Source: Chondrosia reniformis (taxonomy: Eukaryota > Porifera > Demospongiae > Chondrillida > Chondrillidae). Taken from it: a stretch of 64,000 nt of DNA. The notes beneath the pieces were generated by a model. That model did not search any database. It worked only from the letters and a program-made list of their open reading frames with translations, and had not been told where the DNA came from. The position numbers and the translations under genes were made by a program. Below are positions 1 to 10,609 of this stretch, one piece after another (the stretch's first letter is position 1; each line of letters starts with the position of its first letter). The stretch is taken from contig OX359195.1 in NCBI GenBank assembly GCA_947172415.1, positions 5,245,501 through 5,309,500 of the forward strand. Direction: 5' to 3'.

Positions 1-333
1 TCTACATTCATAGACATGTATGAAACATTTCCAAACAATTCTAGAAATTTTGATTTCTACATAAATTTGCCCTATCTCTCCCCATACATTAACTTAACAA
101 ATGTACATTTAGTGCCGTAACTCTGTCAATTCGGTAAATATATATATATGATAGTGCGAGGTCCGATATTTATCGCCTGTACTATATTAATGTCTATGAT
201 CGATATTTTAACTTGGCCGGCTGTACTCTAAGTCTAATTCCTAACTCAAGAGAGATGTTTTTAAAGCAACTGTAACTCCAAAAATGATTTTTATTATATT
301 GTAGGATATACTCTGTATATACGTACCTATATG

Positions 334-1492
334 ACTAAGCCTGTTATTGTAAATGAGTTTAGAAAATTATATGAGATTGCGCTATTTTGCTACTTTATGT
401 ACGTACACTACTTGATCTGACTTTTTTGTATTTTAACATTTGAAATGGCATAAATAAAGTTGCAAGAATAGTGTAGCATAGATTGATAAAATCAAAAAGG
501 AATGATGTCATACAAGGCATTTCATGCAGATTAGAAGTAACAAGATAGTCTAAAACTAAAGATGTTCAGCTTTTCTTTGATTTTATGTTCCACTTTGGTA
601 ACTTCTGAGGTCTGTATAGCAAAATTGATGAAGTTATAGTATGTCAATGAAATATGAGATGAAGGAACTGTTACATTGACTATGGCCATGTTATATAATT
701 TTACACATACGTATATACATTTAATACACTAAACTAGTAAGTATACTCAGCCATACATTCATATAAACAGAACCCATTTCTTTCCAACTTATACTGCCAT
801 GTTTGAGATATTGGGGACTTGTGGTTTTATTATCATTTAAATTGTTATTAGAACTACAGTATACAGTGTATCTTACTCTTTCAAAATGACAGTAGCTTCA
901 CTGGGCATTTTCTTTCCTCTTTTCAAAGGTGGCGAAGATGCTTCTCTAAATTCTTTTGAATCTCTGTCACTCAACTTGACCATGATAGGAGATGGTGGAG
1001 CTAAGGAACTCAAGTGGAATGTAATGTTCTGTGCCAAATCTGTCAGCAAAATGAAAAATGTTAGATTTGCTTATATATATACAACATGCAGAAAATACAT
1101 CTATTCATCAAGTCTATAAAAGAGGCTAATTAAATTTAGTGATAGCTTTGGATGAGGATGCAAGTGGATTCTCTTTATTCTACTGTTACAATGGCCCATA
1201 TGCATACGTACATATCATAAGCACTGAGTTTTATCATAGATCTGCAAGCATTGGACTGGAAACAGCACAATGATATTTAGCCATTACAGTAGTGCATCCT
1301 AAGGACTACTAAGTTGCTTATTAAATCATGATTAAGTCACATGGGGAGTTGAGTGATATGATATATTATATGATATAATACATGCTTATATACCATATAT
1401 GTATTCTAGTATGAGGCTGGATGCTGTAACTGTCATCTTCTGGTGTTCATTTTCAAACTTTTCTTCAAATCAAAAGTAATCTCTTACATGAG
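334..1492. repeat. Segmental duplication of the NCAPD3 3' region
   Basis: The sequence from about 334 to 1110 matches 10078 to about 10830, and 1111 to about 1492 matches 12060 to about 12600, in the same order and orientation. The stretch 10830-12050 of the source copy is missing, with the join near base 1100 at a shared ACATCTATTC-like sequence. The source is the NCAPD3 3' end because only that copy is continuous with the rest of the gene. The two copies flank the 129-base satellite and the kinase gene. Confidence 0.85.
873..1492 (-). pseudogene. Orphan NCAPD3 3'-terminal exons (partial duplicate)
   Basis: The last coding exon of NCAPD3 is reproduced at 873-1049 on the minus strand, with its 3' splice site and its stop codon. 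Its translation is the same as that of the parental exon at 10610-10786 (tail ending EATVILKE). A diverged copy of exon 31 lies at about 1415-1492. The exons that should lie between them are deleted and no upstream NCAPD3 exons exist here, so it cannot make a condensin subunit. The perfectly kept last exon suggests a recent duplication or occasional conversion. Confidence 0.8.
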
Positions 1493-1499
1493 ACTATAA

Positions 1500-4165
1500 A
1501 GTAATTGGTTAATCCTTCAAATATTTCTAACAGTAAACATTATATTCAGTATAGGTACTTCTTGTCGATTGTGTTTAATTTCTTCTGAATCAGGAGTAGC
1601 CTTCTTCTTCACTCCAAGAATCTCATAAAGATTTTCACTATTAGAAGGCACATGTGTATACGTATATTAAACATACAATCAGTACATCATTAACAGATAT
1701 GTATAGGTAAACATACTTCTTATGCATATGCACATAACTGATAATCAAACCACAATTATTAACATCACGAGGAGAGAAAAAGGTGAATGAAGCATTTGCT
1801 AGGAAACCCTGTATAGCTGGTTATGACCACCAGTGCTCTACTACTTAGCTATAATTACCACAGAATTGCTCCATTCATGCTCCCCTTTTTATAACAACAA
1901 AAATAATAACTTCCACTCTTTAAATATTATACTAATTAGTGGAGATTATAATTATTATGCACAAACGTTATTCATCAACGAAAAATATAATATTACATCA
2001 ACAATCAATACTGAAACCCATCCAGTTGCAGTAATTTGGTTTGTACAGTTAATGATATATACAAGCACCTTCCTATGTTAAAGGGTCTTCTTAAATCAGT
2101 TAGGCCTGTGAGTCTATACTTACCTGTCCCTTCTTCTGCGAGGTTGTGGGTCGCCCATAATCTACTGAGGACTTCCCCTCCTTGATCACATGACTCGCAT
2201 ACAAATTATTATACACTGTACCAAAATGGTTTCTGGTGACTCCTTTTTGCCACTATACCAATACATTATCTGGATCCTCCTATATATGAATATTGGGTTT
2301 AGAGATTTTGTGCAACTAGCTAATATATAATAATAATAATAATAATAATTGTTTATTAAAGTGACACATGCTATAACCAAAAAAGCAGCACTAGGCCAAG
2401 CCGGGCCCATGAGTCACTATAACAAAATTAATGTAATGTAATTAAAGGTAAAGTAAAGTATGTCTAGTCTATATAGAGTCACTGATTCATAAGTCTGGAC
2501 TGGAGTCTCTGATAGCTATATATCTATTTAATTAAGAAAATTTGAGCATATTTCAACAAAAAGTAGCTAGCTAAACTCTTCAGATGACATATTTTGAAGG
2601 ACTCATGATCAAAGTTGGCAAGTAACTGAAATATCCAATTGCACCATTATCTAATATCTAGAGACCATTTATATTAAATTTTGTTTTTGATTTTTTTTAC
2701 TAGGTATATTATACCACAAGTCTACAAGACACTGATCTCAAGTCCAATATAACATACATTTAAAATTCACTGCTACCTAAAAAGTATAATATTATGTACA
2801 GTGTATCATAATTCATAATTATAAGAGTTTAAACTGTACAAATATATAGACAAGTGTGACTGTCTACCACAAAATGTACTCCCACCATAGATATGACTGG
2901 TATGTCAAAAATGTTATGGGAGGGGCTATAAATCCTAAAGTCTGTTCTTGTATAAGCAAGCCATCATATAGGGGTTTTACCCTGCATGTTTAATCTATAT
3001 ATGTACACAGTCTTGAAGGTGTTATACTAACGATTATTCATAAGGACTGGTGGGACTGAATCACCCGCGCATTTGGTACATCTTTAGATCTGTTGAACTA
3101 GTCCTCGGCAAGACTTAAGAAGTTCAGAAACTATATAATGGTAAATTAGCTTTCATAATAAGTAAATTATAACTATATACTATATTGAATCGTATACTAC
3201 ATCATACTCATCTAGCAGTGATTACATACATTGTCTATTATATGTCTACAATTCAGTACCCAACTCCTTGCAGACAAGCTTTAACAGGGGCGTCATCATA
3301 CGGGATCTATTTGGTTCGCAAATTCCGGCCCTCCTTCAGTTTTCGCACGCGATCGACCGGAACTACCCCGGCGTCCTTAGGGATATATATTCGTGGAATT
3401 TCATAAGGGGGTTGGTGTTTTATTTTTTAGCCTTCCTTCGCTGATTCCACCTTACTTTCGTTATTCGCCGTTACGGTAATAGGATAAGCGCGATAAAGGA
3501 TAAGTGCTATACTATAGAATTCGAAATTGAGTCAACATCTCAATTATAGCTACAAAGGCAACGTATATCTATACATCAATTATTTTCCAGATGTGTAGGT
3601 ACTGTATAATAGTGTTATTGCTAGCTCTCTATTTACCTCTGGAAAGACTATACTTATGATTAAAAGTAAAAGACTTCGCCGTCGTTCCTAGTATTATGTC
3701 AACGTTTACGTAGATACTTATATCAATCAATCAATCAATATTATTATTAGAGTGCACCGTGCCCATTGGCACTAGGGCACGGATTGGCCCCATGCAGCAC
3801 TTACAAGACGAAATCAATAATATGAACATGCAAAATAGAGCTAACTGAACCTTGCATGCCACATACACAAAATATTCGACAAGAGTTCATAGTTGTTACA
3901 CGCAGCCGACAGCAGAGATGCAGTAGAATCCTGGGTACTGCACTTGTCACTATGTCGTTGCATCCAGGCCTTCAATTGTATACGCGTTGGGATTTCCATG
4001 CTTCACACCTCATCTTATATATGGGGAAGGGTGAAGGATCGATGGTACAGAAATAAGTCGGTGACCATGGCCCTATATTCACGTATCAATTACCCCAAAT
4101 CAACAAGGAACAATAATTTTATGGTCAGTCGATGGCACTTTAACAACGCAGAACGGGAGTACTCT
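1500..4165. other. Gene-poor stretch with LINE tails
   Basis: I see no supportable coding exon here. A run of ATA repeats at about 2326-2350 followed by a short conserved tail, and TCAA/ATT repeats at 3724-3750 followed by a segment (3751-3850) resembling the LINE 3' region at 45175-45240, look like 3' ends of minus-strand LINE copies. A short, more GC-rich patch at 3280-3420 is unexplained. A 5' exon of the kinase gene could lie here, but I could not pick it out. Confidence 0.5.
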
Positions 4166-4169
4166 AAGT

Positions 4170-4870
4170 AGGAATGGCCGGAAAAAAACATGGCCACCAT
4201 ATCTAATGTAGTAGCAAGCGACACCTCATAAAATCACCAAGGAAGCGATTTTTGGTTTTTTGCAGCCATTAACGCACGCTTCTCTAAATGCCAAAACATG
4301 TTTCGACACTCTACACGCTCTACAACATTCAAAAAGTGGCTAACCAGGAATATGCCCATTTCCAAAATTCATTTTTTCTTCTTTTATTGAATGGACTAGC
4401 GCTAATATGCGAACTTATGTGGGCACGTACAAGTTATAAATCGTCATAGATATTTCCGAACTAGGGAATAGACAGCCCTAAGTACGAATGCGCTCTACAT
4501 GAAGCATGTTAATTGTGAAAAGCCAAAATTGTGGTCTTCTCAGCCGCCATTTTTAGACAAGTGATCTTAGTTTCGGCATATTTTTCTTGTCTGAGACGTT
4601 ATTTCGAGATTTTCGCCAAGAAAACTTTCAAAACTAATTAAAGTAAGTAATTTTAACAAGAAAAGGGGGAATATAAGTAAATAAAAAATTAACATAAATG
4701 ATGTTAGCTATAGGAATGGCAGTGCACCAACACATCTGTAAAAAGTATCGAAACAAGACAGTGATTATATATGATAAGGCTATAGCTAATCATACAGAAT
4801 TGCATATAAACTGAAATTTACCATACACTTCTGTGTTTGGGCACACCAAACTGGCTGTCATTCCTACTTT
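4170..4870. mobile_element. Non-autonomous DNA element (about 0.7 kb)
   Basis: The left end reads TAGGAATGGCC and the right end ends in GTCATTCCTA, a short terminal inverted repeat. The interior holds no ORF. Its right part (about 4738-4862) matches, inverted and diverged, the hairpin element at 42750-42960, including a segment about a 'cttctatgtttggrcgcacc' motif. A start like TAGGGATGGCC also occurs at 42389 and about 21774. I infer a MITE-like family; the mobilising transposase family is unknown. Confidence 0.55.
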
Positions 4871-5011
4871 TTAACATCATTTTTGTAAATGTTTTTTATT
4901 TACTTGTGTAAGAGTTCAAGTTTGTGTTTCCCTATATACATGATGTGTCATATATATACAACTAGAGGCCACTTTAAAATTTACTATAAAAATTTATTTG
5001 GATGTATGTAG

Positions 5012-8000
5012 GATTCGGAAAGTTATCAGCAAGATGTAACACAAGAAGACAGGATAGGTAAAGGCTCATTTTCAAAGGTTTACAAGGGGAAGTGGAATGG
5101 AACAACTTGTGCCATTAAAAAATTTAAACGTAAAGATATTCCAGCTGAAAAGGCTTACCAATTTATCAGCCACGAACTAAATATTTGGCAAAATTTGCGT
5201 CATCCTAATATAGTTTTACTCTACGAGGTGTATGAAGGAGAGCTTCCTGTCATAATATTGGAACTTATGGAAACAAATCTTGCCACCTATTTACAAAAAT
5301 TTAGTTCAAATAGAAAAGAATTACCCTTAGTTAACGTAGTATCAATTCTGAATCAGATCATTTTAGCTTTGATATATTTGCACAAGAGGAAACTGATTCA
5401 TGGAGATCTTACTGCTAATAATATTCTTTTGAGTATAATCGATTGTGATTTAGTTGCAAAAATTAGTGATTTTGGCATGGCAAGAGGCCTGAATGAATGC
5501 TGCCACGACATAACTGGAAGTTCACCTTGCCGGACTTTCTACATGCCTCCAGAAGCCACTGATAAAATAAGCACTGTGAAGTTGGACATATTTTCATTAG
5601 GTATTCTAGTCATTCACTGTGTGATTTGCAAGCTCCCCAAAGCTCTGAATGCTACTAAAGAAGTAGATTCAAAGCTAGTAGCACTCACAGAGTTTGAAAG
5701 ATACGAACCTCACCTTAAAGAATTTAACAAGTATGAAAAGATGCTTTTTGAGAATATTGTGAAGCAGTGTTTGCAGAACAACCCAGAAAAGAGACCATCT
5801 GTTTCAGATCTGAAAACTATCCTTGACAAGAATACTAGTGATCTAAAAGATCAAGGTTTTGATTTTAGCCGGCCAATCAAATCTCACCAGGCTCCAATAA
5901 CAGTCTATAATTATAATACTATCAGGGACACTACCATCAATCAAAGCCAACTAGCTGTTGGTTGTGGGAAGGAAGCAAACCCTCAGGAGACAGCTTCTGA
6001 TATAGTGAGCAAGCATGTATATTATGTCAACTCTTTACAACTGTTTCAGTGCTGAAATACTGTGTGATATACTGATTATTTTTCCTTTTTTAAGGAACCC
6101 TGTTTATTGGCTGTTGCAGACCAAGATGTCAGTGCAGCTGTGACAACAGATTCGACTGCTGGAAAACTTAAGTCAATCCCTTCCTCCAGTTCCATCAAAC
6201 TTGAGGTAAACTATGTATACATGTGGAAATGTTTCACATGCATACGTATTAACATATATATGGGAAAATATATACATGTGCAGAATACATAATACAGAAA
6301 GTATAATTTCAACCTGTAAATACTTGTATACTTATAAGGGTCAGAATCATTATAATAAGATACTCATATATCATGAAGAGAACAAACATTTCAATGTATT
6401 ATTAATTAAGTGTGAAGTATTATAGGGTGATAATTTTGAGTATATATGTACAATTTAAAGTTTAGTAGACGACTATATTTACATACTTTTTCCTCTTGTT
6501 CCTGTAGGATAATTCTGATGTTTTCACACATGATGCACATTTTGATCAAATCGAATATAGTAGTAGTTATAGTGATTATAGCCGTCCAGAGGAGAAGAGT
6601 GGCTTTTACTGGAAAAACTCTTCATCTTTGAAATATCCTGAATTAGCTCTCTCTGCATATTCTTCTGATGATATTCCAGTCAGAGGAAGCCGTCGACATA
6701 GTCACGTTACTCCGTTCAGTGGTTCCACTAATGATTCTAACTCTGAGGTGTTTGTTCCATTAGGACATCCTGACAGGCTTCTGCAAAGCAACCTTAGCAG
6801 ATCTGATCCATATTACTCCAGATCCATGCACAGTTCAGGAGAAAGATATTTAGGTACCTATGCAGGAATTAATGATAACCTGGAAAGGTCAGAAAAATTG
6901 GATCTATGCCTACTTTTCTCTTTAACAACATCAAAATATCAACCAGATGAGCAAAAGATGAACATCATGGAACAAATGGCCACTTCTCAATTTGCCTGCC
7001 AGGAAATGAAACGAAGTGGTTGCATAAACCTACTTTTAGAGATAATATACAACTGGGACAGAGAGGAAGACTTTTCACATCTTGCCATTAGAGAGAGGGC
7101 TTACATAATGCTAGTCCATTTAGTCAATGCTGAGAATGATCCAAGGCAAAGGGAATGTGAGGAAAATATTCTTTCAGACCTAGAAATCATAATGGATTAT
7201 GTGTGCGACATGTTGAAGGTATTGCATCATCTCAAAGTAGGAAGAGAAATTGGCATTTATTTCGATGAAAGAATGTTCTTTCATCATCTAAATAATCTAA
7301 GTGTCAAATCCTGCACAAAAGCTTATCAACCTATCCTTTTCTCATTAGGAGTACTTCAGGCACTTATGGAAGTACTAGTTATTAGCTGCAAACTAGCAAA
7401 GCATTTTAATGTACATCCATGTTCTTATATATCAAGTTTACTGCCTGCGCCTGCAGTCATCGCACTTATTTTGCAAGTTTTGGTAAGCCTGATTGGCCAT
7501 GCCAAGGATGCTAAAATCAAAACAAACCTCTGCCAAGCGCCAAATTTTCTTCACAGTATAGCCTATTTTATACAGAATGGCAGTGAAGAGGTGATACACT
7601 TTGCTGCTCAAGTAATACAACATATATCTTTGCAACCTGCACTTGAAGTGAAAGCTGCCCTATTTGAACATGAGATTGCAATGGTTTTATGTTGTGTATT
7701 GGGTACAGTCTGTAAGGCTACAACTCTGGATTCCATCATTAGAGCTTTACGGAACCTTTCTGATCATTCATCTAAAATGAAACAATCCATCTGTGTTTCG
7801 CCAACAGCGTTATCATTACTAGTAGGCTTACTTAACTATCACAGCCAGAGTCCATTAAGGTGGCAAATTGTAGTAAATGCTGGTAAGGTTCTCAGTAACC
7901 TCGCCGTTGTAATCTCACAAGATTCCTTTTTAAGAGCTAAAATAAGGAATGCAGGCTGCTACCAGAACTTGGGCGAGCACTTAGAGCTTGAGATGGAACA

Positions 8001-8205
8001 GTATAAAGAGATAATCAAGAATGCTTGTCGTATCCTCTTCCATCTATCTACCAGCAACAACATTCATGATCACATTGCTATGCTCAGATCAAAAATTCCG
8101 TTAAAACTCAAAAGCCTAGCAACTGCAAGGCATCAGATGATAGCTGATTTGGCTGGAGATACACTTAAAAATCTCTCTCAGGCTCCTAACTTTGCTGTTA
8201 ATTAA
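5012..8205 (+). CDS. Protein kinase fused to APC-type ARM-repeat domain
   Basis: Three exons, 5012-6004, 6095-6205 and 6508-8205, are separated by GT-AG introns and join in phase 0 to about 930 residues; the true N terminus is on an unseen upstream exon because an in-frame stop overlaps the 3' splice site at 5009-5011. Exon 1 is a complete kinase domain: glycine loop GKGSFSKVY, lysine in CAIKKF, alpha-C glutamate in ISHELNIW, catalytic loop IHGDLTANNILL, DFG, then MPPEA. It resembles TKL kinases; HGD replaces the usual HRD. The last exon has a Ser-rich linker and then ARM repeats matching APC in order: a block like SQFACQEMKRSGCINLLLEI (APC SQDSC..MRQSGCLPLLIQL), IRALRNLSDHSSKMKQSICV, LVGLLNYHSQS, and a final ARHQMIADLAGDTLKNL. 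APC C-terminal regions (beta-catenin and axin sites) are absent; translation stops just after the ARM domain. Domains are clear; the fusion rests on splice logic and needs transcript proof. Confidence 0.85.
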
Positions 8206-8838
8206 CATTATACATGGCAAATCATTATGTATGACATTATATCTAGTTTTATGTACTATGTATATTTATATGCTTATGAATGAGCTGTAATGAGGAATTA
8301 ATTGGTTATAGATTTATAAGCATGAAATTCAATTGTATAAAATGTCTTGCATATAACATACATACATGTACATTCATTTGTAGTCTGGCTTGCTAGCTAC
8401 TGTCCTTAAACAAGTGCCCAGGGGCAAGGAAATGTAGGGATGGTCCAGTGCCGTTAAAAATAAATAACACCCTTTTGATCAATCAGATCTGACTCCTCAG
8501 AATCTATATATATAGCTGTTCACACTCTTAGGTACAATCAATTAATGTTTGCTATTGCATGTACATCTATTAGTAATGACTTTGGAGAAACTGTCTGATT
8601 TCCATCTGTATGAGCTGACTAGGTGAAGATACTGTTTGACTTACGTGTGTTCTACTACGTAGTTAGAGCCACAGGAACTATTGATTACATTATTTCCAAT
8701 TGAATGGTTGCCAGGGAACTGCACCTGGTTGTCATGGAGACTTTTCTGTACAAAATGAAGTAATGTTAACGTTATAATATACAGAAGCAAACAAGATGTA
8801 CAATGTAAGTACATTAAAACTGCTTTATACCTCAGATG
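8206..8838. other. 3' flank of the kinase-ARM gene
   Basis: AT-rich sequence after the stop codon, with AATAAA-type polyadenylation motifs near 8460. No exon or clear repeat is visible until the satellite starts. Confidence 0.5.
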
Positions 8839-9900
8839 GGCCAGCACTATACCATTACCCTAAATGGGTGTAACCATAGCTACGTATATATATACTAGGA
8901 TCAGCTACGTCTACCCACAAGTTTAATCTGAGTCAGTTGAAGTAAGTATTCCTCTGTCTAGTTACTGGCCAGCACTATAACCATTACCCTAAATGAGTGT
9001 AACCATAGCTACGTATATATATACTAGGACCAGCTACGTCTACCCACAAGTTTAATCTGAGTCAGTTGAAGTAAGTATTCCTCTGTCTAGTTACTGGCCA
9101 GCACTATAACCATTACCCTAAATGAGTGTAACCATAGCTACGTATACATATACTAGGATCAGCTACGTCTACCCACAAGTTTAATCTGAGTCAGTTGAAG
9201 TAAGTATTCCTCTGTCTAGTTACTGGCCAGCACTATAACCATTACCCTAAATGAGTGTAACCATAGCTACGTATACATATACTAGGATCAGCTACGTCTA
9301 CCCACAAGTTTAATCTGAGTCAGTTGAAGTAAGTATTCCTCTGTCTAGTTACTGGCCAGCACTATAACCATTACCCTAAATGAGTGTAACCATAGCTACG
9401 TATATATATACTAGGATCAGCTACGTCTACCCACAAGTTTAATCTGAGTCAGTTGAAGTAAGTATTCCTCTGTCTAGTTACTGGCCAGCACTATAACCAT
9501 TACCCTAAATGAGTGTAACCATAGCTACGTATATATATACTAGGATCAGCTACGTCTACCCACAAGTTTAATCTGAGTCAGTTGAAGTAAGTATTCCTCT
9601 GTCTAGTTACTGGCCAGCACTATAACCATTACCCTAAATGGGTGTAACCATAGCTACGTATGTATATACTAGGATCAGCTACGTCTACCCACAAGTTTAA
9701 TCTGAGTCAGTTGAAGTAAGTATTCCTCTGTCTAGTTACTGGCCAGCACTATAACCATTACCCTAAATGAGTGTAACCATACGTAGCTACGTATATATAC
9801 TAGGATCAGCTACGTCTACCCACAGGTTTAATCTGAGTCAGTTGAAGTAAGTATTCCTCTGTCTAGTTACTGGCCAGCACTATAACCATTACCCTAAATG
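8839..9900. repeat. 129-base tandem satellite, eight units
   Basis: Units begin at 8839, 8967, 9096, 9225, 9354, 9483, 9612 and 9741, with a partial ninth from 9872. Each begins GGCCAGCACTATAACC and ends TCTAGTTACT. Period is 128 to 131 bases and the units are nearly identical, differing at a few sites such as the TACGTATATATATAC run. Unit seven carries GGGTG and unit eight an extra TACG. Near-identity implies recent expansion or conversion. No unit has a long ORF. Confidence 0.97.
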
Positions 9901-10609
9901 TCTCTATAGTTACCATAAATACTAAAGAAGAGTAAAACAAACAATTAAATCTCTTCGAAATATATTATGCACTGCAACCATGAATGTTTTTGATCCTCGA
10001 TCTCCTTGAGCTTCAACTGCTGATCAGATACCCCATACAATTATCTATACTTTGATGTTTGTACATAAACAGTATATGATTAAGCCTGTTATTGTCAATG
10101 AGTTAAGAAATGAGAATGTGCTATTTTGTTGCATTATGTATGAACACTACTTGATCTGACTTTTGTATTTTAACAATTGAAATGGCATAAATAAAGTTGC
10201 AAGAATAGTGTAGCATAGATTGATAAAATCAAAAAGGAATGATGTCATACAAGGCATTTCATGCAGATCAGAAGTAACAAGATAGTCTAAAACTAAAGAT
10301 GTTCAGCTTTTCTTTGATTTTATGTTCCACTTTGGTAACTTCTGAGGTCTGTATAGCAAAATTAATGAAGTTACAGTATGTCAATGGAATATGAGATGAA
10401 GGAACTGTTACAGTGACTATGGTCATGTTATATAATTTTACACATACGTATATATATTTAATACACTAAACTAGTAAGTATACTCAGCCATACATTCATA
10501 TAAACAGAACCCATTTCTTTCCAACTTATACTGCCATATTTGAGATATTGGGGATTTGTGGTTTTCTCATCATTTAAATTGTTATTAGAACTACAGTATA
10601 CAGTGTATC

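Noticed and set aside
886-1119. Plus-strand ORF of 77 codons, repeated at 10623
   Set aside because: It is the antisense of the last NCAPD3 exon; the minus frame fits the gene, ends properly and has splice sites.
5195-6055. Kinase starting at the ATG at 5195
   Set aside because: That start would remove the glycine loop and the catalytic lysine, which are in frame upstream back to the 3' splice site at 5011.
8839-9900. CRISPR-like array
   Set aside because: The whole 129-base unit is repeated with no variable spacers, and the host is an animal.
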